Source: UBA11872 sp965198285 (GTDB taxonomy: Bacteria; Chloroflexota; UBA11872). Taken from it: DNA of 64,000 nucleotides. Position numbers and translations under genes: made by a program. The DNA is taken from positions 1,054,001 through 1,118,000 of the forward strand of contig OZ240251.1 of NCBI GenBank assembly GCA_965198285.1, in the 5' to 3' direction. The notes below the pieces were generated by a model. It had not been told where the DNA came from, made no database searches, and saw only the letters and a list, made by a program, of their open reading frames with translations. How positions within the stretch are numbered: the stretch's first letter is position 1; the number at the start of each line of letters is the position of its first letter. Positions 42,224-50,964 of this stretch are shown one piece after another.

Positions 42224-44086
42224 GTGTGTGGAATCGCCGGGGCGTGGATGTGGGGCGAAGGCGGGTCGGCGCGCGCAGGAGTAGCGGCCGCGACTGACGC
42301 GATGGCGCACCGGGGACCGGATGGCGGGGCCGTGGTGGATCTGCCGGCGACGTACGGATCGCTGGCACTGGGCGCCCGCCGCCTGGCCGTCCAGGACCTG
42401 ACTGCGAGTGGCGCTCAGCCGATGCGGAACCCGCAGACCGGCAGCGTCATCGTCTTCAACGGTGAGGTCTACAACTTTCGCGAGCTACGCCGGCAACTCA
42501 CCGCACGCGGCCACGTCTTTCGGACCGGGACCGATACGGAGGTGGTGCTGCACGCCTACGACGAGTGGGGCATGGGCTGCCTGGAGCGCTTCGTGGGGAT
42601 GTTCGCCTTCGCGGTCTGGGACGGGCGATCGAGCCGACTGGTACTGGCGCGCGATCGGCTGGGCGTCAAGCCGCTGTACGTGGCCGTGACCGAACGGTAC
42701 GTGGCGTTTGCCTCGGAGGTGCGGGCACTGCTGGCGGGCGGCTTCGCGGAAGCGAGGCTCTCGCCTGCCGGTCTTGCCGGCTATCTGTCGTTGGGCGCGG
42801 CGCGTGAGCCGGGGACGCTGATTGAGGGCATCAAGGCTCTGCCGCCGGGCACGGCGCTCGAATTCGACGGGCGAACTTCGCGCGTCCGGCGCTACTGGGA
42901 CCTCCGCGAGCAGGTTGCCCGCCACTCGGATGCCGGTTGGGGTAGGGAGCGGGCCGCTCAGGAGGTTCGCGAGCGTTTGGGACAGGCCGTGAGGCGACGG
43001 CTGGTCAGCGACGCGCCGCTGGGCGTGTTGCTCAGCGGCGGGATCGACTCGGCGGCGGTGACGGCGCTGGCCGCACGCGAGTCGGACCGTCCTCTGCGAA
43101 GCGTTTCGGCAGTGTTCGGCGAGCCGGCCTTCTCTGAGCGGGATGCCATGCGGGCGACGTCCGCGCACTGCGGCACCGAGCATGTGGAAACCACACTCAC
43201 GCCCGAGGATGCGCGTGCCAGCCTCGATCCGTTTCTTGCGGCGATGGACCAGCCCACTTTCGATGGATTCAACACGTACCTGGTGGCGCGAGCCGCGCGT
43301 GAGTCCGGCCTGACGGTCGTCCTGTCCGGGATTGGCGGCGACGAGGTTTTTGGCGGGTATCCGTCGTTCAGGCTTGCGCCCGTCCTGCGGCGGGTGCGTC
43401 GGGTAGTGCCGGGGCCGATTGGAGCTATCGCCGGCGCGGCGCTGCGGCAGGTGAGTCCGAAATCGTCGCGGATGCGGCGGCTGGCGGGTTGGTTGGCCCG
43501 TTCCGACCAGGCGTTACCGGCCGAGTACGCGACCCGGCAGCTCTTCGGCCCCCGAGAGATTCAGGCGCTGACTTCGACGGCAACCGAGCCGTTCAATTCG
43601 GCGCCCGCTGAAGCCAGCGCGTTCAACCGGGTGGCGTTTGCCGAAATGGACGTCTATATGCGCAACGTCCTGCTGCGCGACGCCGACGTGATGGGGATGG
43701 CGCAGGGGCTGGAGATTCGGGAGCCGTTGCTGGATCACGAACTGGTGGAGTCCGTGCTGGCACTGGGCGATGACGTGAAGTCCCGCGGACCGGGGCCCAA
43801 GCCTCTGCTGGCGGCGGCAGTGGGGCGCGAGCTTCCGCCGCACACGTTGCGGCGGGCGAAGCAGGGCTTCAACCTGCCGCTGGATCGGTGGATGCGGGGT
43901 GCCCTGCGTCCCGAGGTCGAGTCGGTGCTGCGTGACCCGTCGGTGGGTGGACCGGTCGGCGAGGCGCTGGATCCCCAGGCCGTGGCGTCCGTCTGGTGTG
44001 GATTCCTGGCCGGGCGGCGACACTGGACGGAAGCTTGGGCGCTCTACGTGGTGAAATGCTGGGGCGAAGGCCTGCGGGTTCGCTGA
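42224..44086 (+). CDS. asnB: Glutamine-dependent asparagine synthetase-type amidotransferase
   Basis: GTG 42224 was chosen because it makes Cys the second residue, which becomes the N-terminal nucleophile after Met removal (CGIAGAW). AAGG lies about 10 bp upstream. The 620 residues contain AHRGPDG, the Ntn glutaminase active-site loop; GVLLSGGIDSAAV, the PP-loop; SGIGGDEVFGGYPSFRL, and REPLLDHELVE. The reaction is glutamine-dependent amide formation using ATP. In polysaccharide loci such enzymes can amidate uronic acids, but plain asparagine synthesis is also possible. The gene converges with the exporter permease, 3 bp apart. Confidence 0.91.
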   Translation: MCGIAGAWMWGEGGSARAGVAAATDAMAHRGPDGGAVVDLPATYGSLALGARRLAVQDLTASGAQPMRNPQTGSVIVFNGEVYNFRELRRQLTARGHVFRTGTDTEVVLHAYDEWGMGCLERFVGMFAFAVWDGRSSRLVLARDRLGVKPLYVAVTERYVAFASEVRALLAGGFAEARLSPAGLAGYLSLGAAREPGTLIEGIKALPPGTALEFDGRTSRVRRYWDLREQVARHSDAGWGRERAAQEVRERLGQAVRRRLVSDAPLGVLLSGGIDSAAVTALAARESDRPLRSVSAVFGEPAFSERDAMRATSAHCGTEHVETTLTPEDARASLDPFLAAMDQPTFDGFNTYLVARAARESGLTVVLSGIGGDEVFGGYPSFRLAPVLRRVRRVVPGPIGAIAGAALRQVSPKSSRMRRLAGWLARSDQALPAEYATRQLFGPREIQALTSTATEPFNSAPAEASAFNRVAFAEMDVYMRNVLLRDADVMGMAQGLEIREPLLDHELVESVLALGDDVKSRGPGPKPLLAAAVGRELPPHTLRRAKQGFNLPLDRWMRGALRPEVESVLRDPSVGGPVGEALDPQAVASVWCGFLAGRRHWTEAWALYVVKCWGEGLRVR

Positions 44087-44089
44087 GGT

Positions 44090-44920
44090 CTATGCGTGTA
44101 GGCCGACCAGGCCGCGCCTGATGGCGATGCGCTCAAACCAGGTAAAGAGCCAACCTCCACCCACCACGCTGCCGATTGCGATGACGCCCGCGATCAGGAA
44201 CTCGACCTCGAGCGGGAGCAGGGGCTTCGTCCCGAGGGTCGTCGAGCGCATGAGGTCCAGGACGTAGGTGTAGGGATTCAGGTAACTGATCCAGCGCACG
44301 CTCCAGGGAAGGATGGCGATCGGGAAGGAGACGCCAGCCATGACCATCGCGAGTGTGCTGAGAGCACCTGGGAAACGCGCGCCACGGGCCACCAGGCCCA
44401 CACCGGCGAACACTAGTCCCATGCCCCAGAATGCGATGAAGGCGATCAGCAAGGCCGCGACACCGGGAAGCGTGATGACGAAGGCCGCGCCCTCGAAGAG
44501 CACGCTGGCAATGAGCAGGACCAGAACGGCTCGGAGCACCGCGAAGCCAACGTCCACGACCGTAACGCCCACCAGCGATGTCCAGCGCGGCGCCTCGGCT
44601 GACCACACATGTGGGAGAGCGCCGGATCGATTGGACCTCTCCAGGAATGCAAGGCCACCCCACAGAGCTGACAGGGCAACATTGAGCGCGACGTAACCAG
44701 TGATGGCGTAGGCGAGGAAGCTCTGGCCGCCCCCGCTGGCTGCAAAGCCGGCACCCCCAAAGGCCATTCCGGTGAGCGCAAGCGGTAGAAATAACAGGAA
44801 TGACGACCCGACCTGGGAGGCCCACAATGACTTGAAGCGCGCCGTTTCCAGCCACTGCGCACGTGCAAAGGCCAGGCATGGTCGGAAGACCGATACCGCC
44901 TCGCGAACCATTCCACCCAC
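44090..44920 (-). CDS. ABC-2 type exporter permease (second)
   Basis: The 276-residue protein starts at GTG 44920 (ATG 44911 is also in frame). About six membrane segments are visible, with PYTYVLDLMRSTTLG near the C-terminus, the motif region of ABC-2 permeases. The core PWSVRWISYLNPYTYV is typical of polysaccharide or multidrug exporters. It begins right at the stop of the first permease and probably forms a heterodimer with it, powered by the ATPase gene upstream. Exported substrate is unknown; polysaccharide or lipid-linked glycan is the context inference. Confidence 0.85.
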   Translation of the reverse strand: MGGMVREAVSVFRPCLAFARAQWLETARFKSLWASQVGSSFLLFLPLALTGMAFGGAGFAASGGGQSFLAYAITGYVALNVALSALWGGLAFLERSNRSGALPHVWSAEAPRWTSLVGVTVVDVGFAVLRAVLVLLIASVLFEGAAFVITLPGVAALLIAFIAFWGMGLVFAGVGLVARGARFPGALSTLAMVMAGVSFPIAILPWSVRWISYLNPYTYVLDLMRSTTLGTKPLLPLEVEFLIAGVIAIGSVVGGGWLFTWFERIAIRRGLVGLHA

Positions 44921-45766
44921 CTACATCCACTCCAATTCGCCCGTGGCCCGAGCTGACGCATCCATGACGTGCAGCAGCACGAGTCCAGCGACGCCGTAAA
45001 CCAAGGCCATAGCAAGCAACACGCCACAGGAGAGCACGGCGTCCTGGATGTCACCGAATATCAGCGCGTCGCGGAGCCCGCGGATCATCCAGGTGGTCGG
45101 AAGGAATCCGGATAGCCACTGCGCCCAACCGGGAAGGAGGTGAACCGGATAGGCGGTGCCGGCGAGGACACCTGATGCCGAGGCGAATAGCGCCACGAGG
45201 AGACGAGACTCGCGGAATCTGAGGACCGCGGCCGCCCAAGGCAAGGCGATTGCGATCGTCGCTAGTCCGCCGCACAGCAGCACGGCCAGGGCGGGGCCGA
45301 TGTCGGGTTCCAGAGGGAACCTGAAAACCGCCCAGGCGATCCCAAAGGCCCCTGCTGCCATGAGCGTTGGCGACAGCGTGCGTCCGATCGCTCCACCGGA
45401 AACCAAGACGACACGTGCCGTGGCCGACGACCAAAGGGTTGGCAGCGTACCTAGAGTTCGATCCATGCTTAGGTTGATGGACAACTCCACGAGAAGAAAG
45501 CCTGTCCATACAAACGTCGTTGTGCCGATGACGGCATAGGCAAGATACGCGTCGGTTCCCGCAAGACGAGTAAACCGATCGAGTCCTTCGCCGCTCGGCC
45601 CCGCCAGGGCTATGGTGGCGAGTGCGGTGGGCAGGACAAACTGAGCTAGAGCAACAGCGCTTGAAAACGTGAAGAACGGGTGACGCCGGTCAATCCTCCA
45701 TCCCTTGCGAACGAGCGCGAGAAAGGCCCAGACCTGCTGCCGTATGTCCGCGGCGCTAGCGTTCAA
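44921..45766 (-). CDS. ABC-2 type exporter permease (first)
   Basis: The 281-residue protein has about six hydrophobic helices and the late GFLPTTWMIRGLRDALIFGD that matches ABC-2 permeases. TTG 45766 is the longest supported start and overlaps the ATPase gene by 11 bp; no clear ribosome site is visible, as expected for coupled genes. It is paired with the following permease (stop TAG at 44921). The ATPase, first permease and second permease are in one minus-strand run. Confidence 0.85.
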   Translation of the reverse strand: MNASAADIRQQVWAFLALVRKGWRIDRRHPFFTFSSAVALAQFVLPTALATIALAGPSGEGLDRFTRLAGTDAYLAYAVIGTTTFVWTGFLLVELSINLSMDRTLGTLPTLWSSATARVVLVSGGAIGRTLSPTLMAAGAFGIAWAVFRFPLEPDIGPALAVLLCGGLATIAIALPWAAAVLRFRESRLLVALFASASGVLAGTAYPVHLLPGWAQWLSGFLPTTWMIRGLRDALIFGDIQDAVLSCGVLLAMALVYGVAGLVLLHVMDASARATGELEWM

Positions 45767-46793
45767 TGAAGGGGCGCTCGATGCGTGAACCGGTGATGGC
45801 GATGTAGGCGTCTTCGAGGTCGGGTTCGCGGAGCCGGGCTTCTTCGACGACGATGCCTTGGCTGACGAGAGCGCTCGTCAGGGCATCGCTGCTGCGCCAA
45901 CCCTCGGGCGCGCGAGCGGCTACGGCGAACTGGCCGTCTCGGTTCACCTCGCCCCACCACAGGCCGTCGGACCCGATCGTCGACTTGGCGGTACCCGGGT
46001 CGCCACGCAACAGCAGGTCGAGGCGCGGCATTTCGCCGGCCTGTCGGATGAGATCGGCCGGGCGGCCTTCGGCAACCAGCGTGCCGCTCTGGATGATCCC
46101 GACGCGGTCGCAGATCTGTTCGGCCTCGTAGAGGTTGTGGGTGGTGAGCAGGATGGCGGTGCCCGATTCGGCGATCTGCCGGATGAGATGGCGGGCTTCG
46201 CGGGCGGCGACGGGGTCGAGGGCGGCGGTGGGCTCGTCGAGCAGCAGCACCGGCGGCTCGTGCAAGGTGGCGCGCGCGAGGTTGAGGCGCTGTTTCATGC
46301 CGGTGCTGTAGGTCTCGACCAAATCGTCCATTCGATCCTGCAGGCCGAAGCGCTGCGCGGCCGCCTGGATGCGGTCTTGGATCAGTTGCCTGGGCATGAA
46401 CGACAACGTTCCAAACAGTTCGAGGTTTTCGCGACCGGAGAGCCGCCAGTACATGCCGCGCTCGCCGGCGAAGAGAACGCCGATGTTGCGGCGCACCTGG
46501 CGCGACGAGCGGACAACGTCGAACCCGGCTACCGATGCGCTGCCGGATGTAGGCTCCAACAGGGTTGCCAGCATCTTCACGGTGGTGGTTTTGCCCGCGC
46601 CGTTCGGTCCCAGGAGGCCGAAACAGTGGCCGGGGGCGATCGAGAGGTTCAGGTCGTTGACGGCGACGATTCGCCTGGGTGCAGCGGGCTCGGCTCGGAA
46701 GCGCGGCAGCAGACCGCGCAGGCCCCGGCGCACCTTCGGCTCAAATACGCGTGTCAGCGACTGCACCGACACGGCTGGGGACTGTGAGTTCAC
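45756..46793 (-). CDS. ABC exporter ATPase subunit
   Basis: The 345-residue protein starts at GTG 46793. LGPNGAGKTT at 61-70 is the Walker A loop, YSTGMKQRLNLARA is a divergent signature typical of ABC-2 exporter ATPases, and VLLLDEPTAALDP is Walker B with the D-loop. LLTTHNLYEAE carries the switch His. A C-terminal extension of about 80 residues (RLDLLLRGDPG...SDALTSALVSQGI) is usual in drug and polysaccharide exporters. It powers the two adjacent permeases. It is the first gene of that exporter operon, with 43 bp from the aspartase gene stop. Confidence 0.93.
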   Translation of the reverse strand: MNSQSPAVSVQSLTRVFEPKVRRGLRGLLPRFRAEPAAPRRIVAVNDLNLSIAPGHCFGLLGPNGAGKTTTVKMLATLLEPTSGSASVAGFDVVRSSRQVRRNIGVLFAGERGMYWRLSGRENLELFGTLSFMPRQLIQDRIQAAAQRFGLQDRMDDLVETYSTGMKQRLNLARATLHEPPVLLLDEPTAALDPVAAREARHLIRQIAESGTAILLTTHNLYEAEQICDRVGIIQSGTLVAEGRPADLIRQAGEMPRLDLLLRGDPGTAKSTIGSDGLWWGEVNRDGQFAVAARAPEGWRSSDALTSALVSQGIVVEEARLREPDLEDAYIAITGSRIERPFIER

Positions 46794-46836
46794 GTGCGGT
46801 ACATCGCTTTCAGCCCAGGTTTGGTTACGAGGCCGG

Positions 46837-48249
46837 CTAGCCGCCCCTGCCGCCGCCGGCGCGTACGCCCGGCTCGGTCATCGGCGCCGGGTCGAGGGCG
46901 GCGGCCAGTTCCTCCGTGGGCAGATCGGTCATGCGCGCCGCCACGACCGGAATGGTCTCGCCCGTGGCGACAGCCTGCTTGGCGATTTCGGCGGCGGCGG
47001 CGTAGCCGATCTTGGGCGCCAAGGCGGTGGCCAGCATGGTGTTGCGCTCCAGCCAGTAGCGCAGCATCTCATCGTCGGTTTCCAATCCGTCCACGCCCTT
47101 GCGCGCAAATGCCAGCGATCCGGTGCCCAGGATTTGGATCGACTGACACAGGTTGTGCGCGATCAGGGGCATCATCACGTTCAATTCCAGTTGGCCGGCA
47201 GTGACCGCCGAGGCGATGGCCAGGTCGTTGCCCTGGACCTGGAAGGAAATCATGTTCAGGCACTCGGCCATGACCGGGTTGATCTTGCCGGGCATGATCG
47301 ACGATCCAGGCTGAACAGGCGGCATGCGTAGTTCGGAGATTCCGGTTCGCGGCCCGGACCCCAGCAGGCGGAAGTCGTTGGCGATCCGGTTCAGGTCCAG
47401 CGCCAGCGTGCGCAGGGCGCCGGAGAGTTGGGCGAAACGCCCCATGCTCTGCATGGCGTAGAAATAGTCGGTGGACTGCCGAACCTCGAACCCTGTCAGG
47501 TCGGCGATGACGTCGATCACCTGTGACTGGTAGGCGGGCTCGGCGTTCAGCCCGCTGCCCACGGCGGTGCCGCCCAGGCTCAATTCGAGGCTGGCGTCGG
47601 CGGCTTCGCGAATGGCTGCGGCGTTGCGCCGAACGGCTTCGGCGTAGGCTCCGAACTCCTGGCCCAGGCGAACCGGCGTGGCGTCCTGCAGGTGCGTACG
47701 GCCCGACTTGACGATGCCGTCCCACGCTGTGGCCTTGGCTTGCAGGCTCTCGGCCAGGATGTCGAGCGAGGCGTAGAGATCGGGCAGCAACTTCAGCGCA
47801 GCCAGGGCGATCGCGGTGGGGATCACGTCGTTGGTGGACTGCGCCATGTTGACGTGGTCGTTGGGATGGATCGGGTCGTAGCTGCCGCGCGGCTGGCCCA
47901 GCAATTCGTTGGCGCGATTGGCCAGCAACTCGTTGGCGTTCATGTTGTGCGACGTGCCTGCGCCGGCCTGGAACACGTCGACCACAAACTGGTCGGCGTG
48001 TTGCCCGTCCAGCACCTCGTCGGCCGCGCGGACGATGGCGTCCGCCAGGTCGCCGTCGAGACGGCCGGTCCTCTTGTGGGCCACAGCGGCGGCTTTCTTG
48101 ATCAGGACGGTGGCCCAGACAAACGCGTGGTGCGGTTGCAGCCCACTGATTGGGAAGTTCTCGACGGCGCGCTGCGTTTGCACGCCGTAGAGCGCCGATT
48201 CCGGGACTTCCAGTTCACCCAGCGGGTCTTGTTCGATTCGCGTCTGCAT
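46837..48249 (-). CDS. Aspartase/fumarase superfamily enzyme, probably aspartate ammonia-lyase
   Basis: The start is ATG 48249, with GAAGGAG upstream; TTG 48252 is one codon longer. The 470 residues carry the family signature GSSIMPGKINP about two thirds of the way along. QAGAGTSHNMNANELLANRANE, HPNDHVNMAQSTND and SGRTHLQDATPVRLGQEF, all in pieces, combine features of AspA (AGAGTS, ANRA) with FumC (GRTHLQDATP). Aspartate ammonia-lyase fits the YGVQTQRAVENF opening and the KGVDGLETDDEML late region slightly better, but FumC remains possible. It links aspartate and fumarate. A MidA-like methyltransferase is 30 bp upstream. Confidence 0.82.
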   Translation of the reverse strand: MQTRIEQDPLGELEVPESALYGVQTQRAVENFPISGLQPHHAFVWATVLIKKAAAVAHKRTGRLDGDLADAIVRAADEVLDGQHADQFVVDVFQAGAGTSHNMNANELLANRANELLGQPRGSYDPIHPNDHVNMAQSTNDVIPTAIALAALKLLPDLYASLDILAESLQAKATAWDGIVKSGRTHLQDATPVRLGQEFGAYAEAVRRNAAAIREAADASLELSLGGTAVGSGLNAEPAYQSQVIDVIADLTGFEVRQSTDYFYAMQSMGRFAQLSGALRTLALDLNRIANDFRLLGSGPRTGISELRMPPVQPGSSIMPGKINPVMAECLNMISFQVQGNDLAIASAVTAGQLELNVMMPLIAHNLCQSIQILGTGSLAFARKGVDGLETDDEMLRYWLERNTMLATALAPKIGYAAAAEIAKQAVATGETIPVVAARMTDLPTEELAAALDPAPMTEPGVRAGGGRGG

Positions 48250-48282
48250 CAAGTCGTGCTCCTTCGTGGCCGCGTGTCGTGG

Positions 48283-49374
48283 TCAGGCGGCGCTCAGGCC
48301 GCGGATTGAGTTCAGGTCAACTCCTTTGCCCTGGGTCAGCACCTGGAAGCGCCCGAGGTCGGTCGGTGAGACCAGTTGAAATACAGCTTCGCGCTCGGCT
48401 CGATAGGTCGCCAGAGTGGCATCCGTGCGTGTCTGGAAGTGGACGAGGTGTTCGCCCACGCCAAGCGCCGCGAGAAAGTCGGCCTGCTGAGCCTGTCGAT
48501 GCCGGGTAAAGCCATGCGACCGGCCCGCGTCGATCAGATGGGTGAAGTTTACGTGGGCGGTCAGGTCGGCATGCCCGGGGTTGGCGAGCACGTCGTCCGA
48601 AGCTCGATGTCGTCGGTAGGCCAGCAGGGTGCCAGCGGCCAGACGGTCCGAGTGCACGTCCGAACTGCTTCCCCCGTAGTCGATGCTCGTCATGACGACC
48701 CGCGAAGCGAGCCGGGCGGCGTGCCGGTAGACCGACTTCACGCCCTGCCGGACTTCAATGCGCCCTCCCACCGGCGTGGCGCGTGCGTAGCGGTTGGCAT
48801 AGGCGCCCAGCGCGGCGGGCGCCGGCTGGGCGGTGAACACTGCCGTCGCGCCTTCGTAGGTCACGCACTCCTCGACCCAGCCGTCCTCTGTTCGGCGTGC
48901 CAGACGCACCGGTAGGGCGTCGAAGAACTCGTTGGACACGATCGCCGTGGCGCTTGCTGTCGGCACTTCTTCGACTGAGCCGTACAGGGCGTCCAGCGCG
49001 TCCGCGGCCTGCGGCGCCGGGGCGCGTTCCACGCCCGCATAGGCCAGCGATTTTTCCCATGGAAACCCAGCGGCGCCGGTCCGGATCTGGCGGACCAGGC
49101 GGCCGTCGGCCACACCAAGCTCGACGACGCGAAACGGATCGGGATGCCCGAGGGTCTGCCAGACGTCGTCCAGATGAGCCGCCAACATCTGGCCGAACAG
49201 CGACGGATGCGCGCTGACGCTGGTGAAGTAGTCCGTGTAGGGCGCGGCGTGGCGCGTGTAGAAGCCGTCGCAGGGGTCGTAGAGCGAGTGTTCCATGAAC
49301 ACGCTGAACGGCAGGGGGCCCTGGACGTCAGCCTGCAACCGCAGTCGATCGGCGAGCGCATTGCCGGTCGTCAC
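48283..49374 (-). CDS. MidA/NDUFAF7-family SAM-dependent methyltransferase
   Basis: The 363-residue protein starts at GTG 49374. Signature segments are FSVFMEHSLYDPCDGFYT at about 23-40, VVELGVADGRLVRQI (SAM motif), AIVSNEFFDALPVRL, SIDYGG, and NPGHADLTAHVNFTHLID. These match the Methyltransf_28 family, whose mitochondrial NDUFAF7 member methylates an arginine in complex I. The bacterial substrate is unknown. It may be co-transcribed with the downstream aspartase, 33 bp away, though no functional link is obvious. Confidence 0.86.
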   Translation of the reverse strand: MTTGNALADRLRLQADVQGPLPFSVFMEHSLYDPCDGFYTRHAAPYTDYFTSVSAHPSLFGQMLAAHLDDVWQTLGHPDPFRVVELGVADGRLVRQIRTGAAGFPWEKSLAYAGVERAPAPQAADALDALYGSVEEVPTASATAIVSNEFFDALPVRLARRTEDGWVEECVTYEGATAVFTAQPAPAALGAYANRYARATPVGGRIEVRQGVKSVYRHAARLASRVVMTSIDYGGSSSDVHSDRLAAGTLLAYRRHRASDDVLANPGHADLTAHVNFTHLIDAGRSHGFTRHRQAQQADFLAALGVGEHLVHFQTRTDATLATYRAEREAVFQLVSPTDLGRFQVLTQGKGVDLNSIRGLSAA

Positions 49375-49557
49375 TGGCGTCGCCTGGCGCGAGGCGCTTG
49401 GAGGAGAGGGCAGCCATAACCGCCGGTCACAACGCTCGAGGTCGAAGCAATTGGAAGTGAGCCCTCAGACACGGTTCACGTGACGGTCGTTTCGTGGCCG
49501 GACTTCGGGTGCCAGCCTGCCCTTGGCCGGTGCGCGCGCACCCGGCCGGCCGTTAGT

Positions 49558-49902
49558 TCATTGCAGCGCGGACATCGCGTAGACGAAGGCGACTAAAAGG
49601 AAGATGACGACCCCCCAGGCGATGAGGGGGATGCCGAGAAAGCTCCCGGTGGCCCCTGCCGAGGGCTGGGCGGGTCGTTGGCGCGCGCGTTCGCGCTCGG
49701 TTCGGTCACGAAGTTTGCGCAGGTTCTCGCTGATTTGCGGCGCGAAGCGGCTTGGTTCCTCGCGATCGGCCGCAGGCCCGGTGGGCCTGCTCGAGGAGTC
49801 CGCAGACTGCTCCGGGTCCTCCGGGCGAGGTAGCTTGGCCCCGCAGTTGATGCAGAGCCAGGCGCCTTCAGTGTTCTGGTGATCGCACTCTTGACAGCGC
49901 AT
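49558..49902 (-). CDS. Zinc-ribbon membrane protein
   Basis: This 114-residue protein starts at ATG 49902. C3, C6, C17 and C20 form an N-terminal zinc ribbon (CQEC...CINC). A charged, Pro-rich middle (RKLRDRTERERARQRP) follows, and a single membrane helix lies near the C-terminus (IPLIAWGVVIFLLVAFVYAM). Such zinc-ribbon single-helix proteins are common and of unknown function. It is divergent from the FmdB-like gene across 204 bp. Confidence 0.78.
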   Translation of the reverse strand: MRCQECDHQNTEGAWLCINCGAKLPRPEDPEQSADSSSRPTGPAADREEPSRFAPQISENLRKLRDRTERERARQRPAQPSAGATGSFLGIPLIAWGVVIFLLVAFVYAMSALQ

Positions 49903-50039
49903 CGCGCTCCGGTCTGACCAGTCGGTTACAGGTGTTGAATCATGCTAGCACCAGCCCGGCCCGGCCCGGACGCCCGGTGGACCTTGGTGTGCGCGGAGTC
50001 CGTATCCGGTGGCGAGGCACCCTCGGGGGTTTGCCTCCG

Positions 50040-50045
50040 TATACT
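50040..50045 (+). promoter_or_regulatory. Possible -10 box for the FmdB-dtd-his operon
   Basis: TATACT lies about 62 bp before GTG 50107 in the otherwise GC-rich divergent interval. No good -35 hexamer is visible at the usual spacing, so this is a weak call. Confidence 0.28.
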
Positions 50046-50106
50046 CACGCTGGGCGCGGCGTGATTCGGAATGCGCCAATTCGTCATTCCTGGGAGATGT
50101 GGTTTC

Positions 50107-50460
50107 GTGCCGACTTACGAGTACGAGTGTTCGGACTGCGGCCATCGATTTGAAGTCTTTCAGAGCTTTCAAGATGCGCCGCTAACGACCTGTGAGGAAT
50201 GCGCCGGGACGCTGAAGAAGGTCTTTCACCCGGCTGGGATCATCTTCAAGGGCAGCGGCTGGTATGCGACCGATAGCCGGCCGGCGTCCGAGAGGAAGAA
50301 GTTCAAAGATGACGGCAAGCCCGCCGAGTCGTCTGATTCCAAGCCCGTGAAGTCCGACGGGGCCAAGAGCAATGGTAGCGGGACTGAAGGCTCCAGCAAG
50401 GCCGGCGCGTCCGCGGGCGGGTCCGACAAGGGCTCAGGCTCCGGCGACAACTCCAGCTAG
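50107..50460 (+). CDS. FmdB-family zinc-ribbon protein
   Basis: GTG 50107 is chosen because PTYEYECSDCGHRFE must open the protein and GGGAGA lies about 10 bp upstream; a longer start at 50071 is not family-like. The zinc ribbon uses C8, C11, C29 and C32. KVFHPAGIIFKGSGWYATDSR is the typical second half. The last 50 residues are low-complexity Ser/Gly/Lys and probably disordered. FmdB-like proteins are small putative regulators of uncertain function. It is the first gene of the plus-strand run, 28 bp before dtd. Confidence 0.88.
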   Translation: MPTYEYECSDCGHRFEVFQSFQDAPLTTCEECAGTLKKVFHPAGIIFKGSGWYATDSRPASERKKFKDDGKPAESSDSKPVKSDGAKSNGSGTEGSSKAGASAGGSDKGSGSGDNSS

Positions 50461-50488
50461 CCGGTCTAGCGCAGCCCCGAGCCCGGAG

Positions 50489-50956
50489 ATGCGTGCGGTC
50501 ATCCAGCGTGTCAGCACGGCCAGTGTTCGAATCGGCGGTCGCGAGCACGCCGCCATTGGTCCCGGGTTCGTCGTACTGGCGGGCGTCGCGCGGGGCGACG
50601 AAGAAGCGGACGTGGCTTACCTGGCCGACAAGGTGGCCAACCTGCGGGTGCTGGCCGACGATGCGGGCCGGATGAATCGGTCGGTGCTTAACACTGGCGG
50701 CGAGGTGCTGCTGGTGTCGCAGTTCACGTTGATCGCCGACACGCGCAAGGGTCGGCGGCCGAGTTTCGTGGGCGCTGAGTCGCCGGAACGGGCGGCCACG
50801 CTGATCGACGACCTGGAGGAAGCGCTGCGGGCGCGCGGCGTCTCCGTGCAAACGGGGCGGTTCCAGGCCGAGATGGAGGTGGAGCTGGTGAATAACGGTC
50901 CAGTGACCATTGTCATCGACAGCCGAGACCGCCGTACGCCGCGGCGGCAGGCGTAG
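50489..50956 (+). CDS. dtd: D-aminoacyl-tRNA deacylase
   Basis: The 155-residue protein starts at ATG 50489 (MRAVIQRVSTASV). SQFTLIADTRKGRRPSF at 77-93 includes the active-site Thr, and NNGPVTIVIDS near the C-terminus is the Gly-cisPro-type motif of the family. It removes D-amino acids mischarged on tRNA and acts in the cytoplasm. Full family length is about 145-155 residues, so it is intact. HisD starts 8 bp after its stop. A longer in-frame extension at 50372 overlaps the FmdB-like gene and was rejected. Confidence 0.96.
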   Translation: MRAVIQRVSTASVRIGGREHAAIGPGFVVLAGVARGDEEADVAYLADKVANLRVLADDAGRMNRSVLNTGGEVLLVSQFTLIADTRKGRRPSFVGAESPERAATLIDDLEEALRARGVSVQTGRFQAEMEVELVNNGPVTIVIDSRDRRTPRRQA

Positions 50957-50964
50957 GCCCGGGC

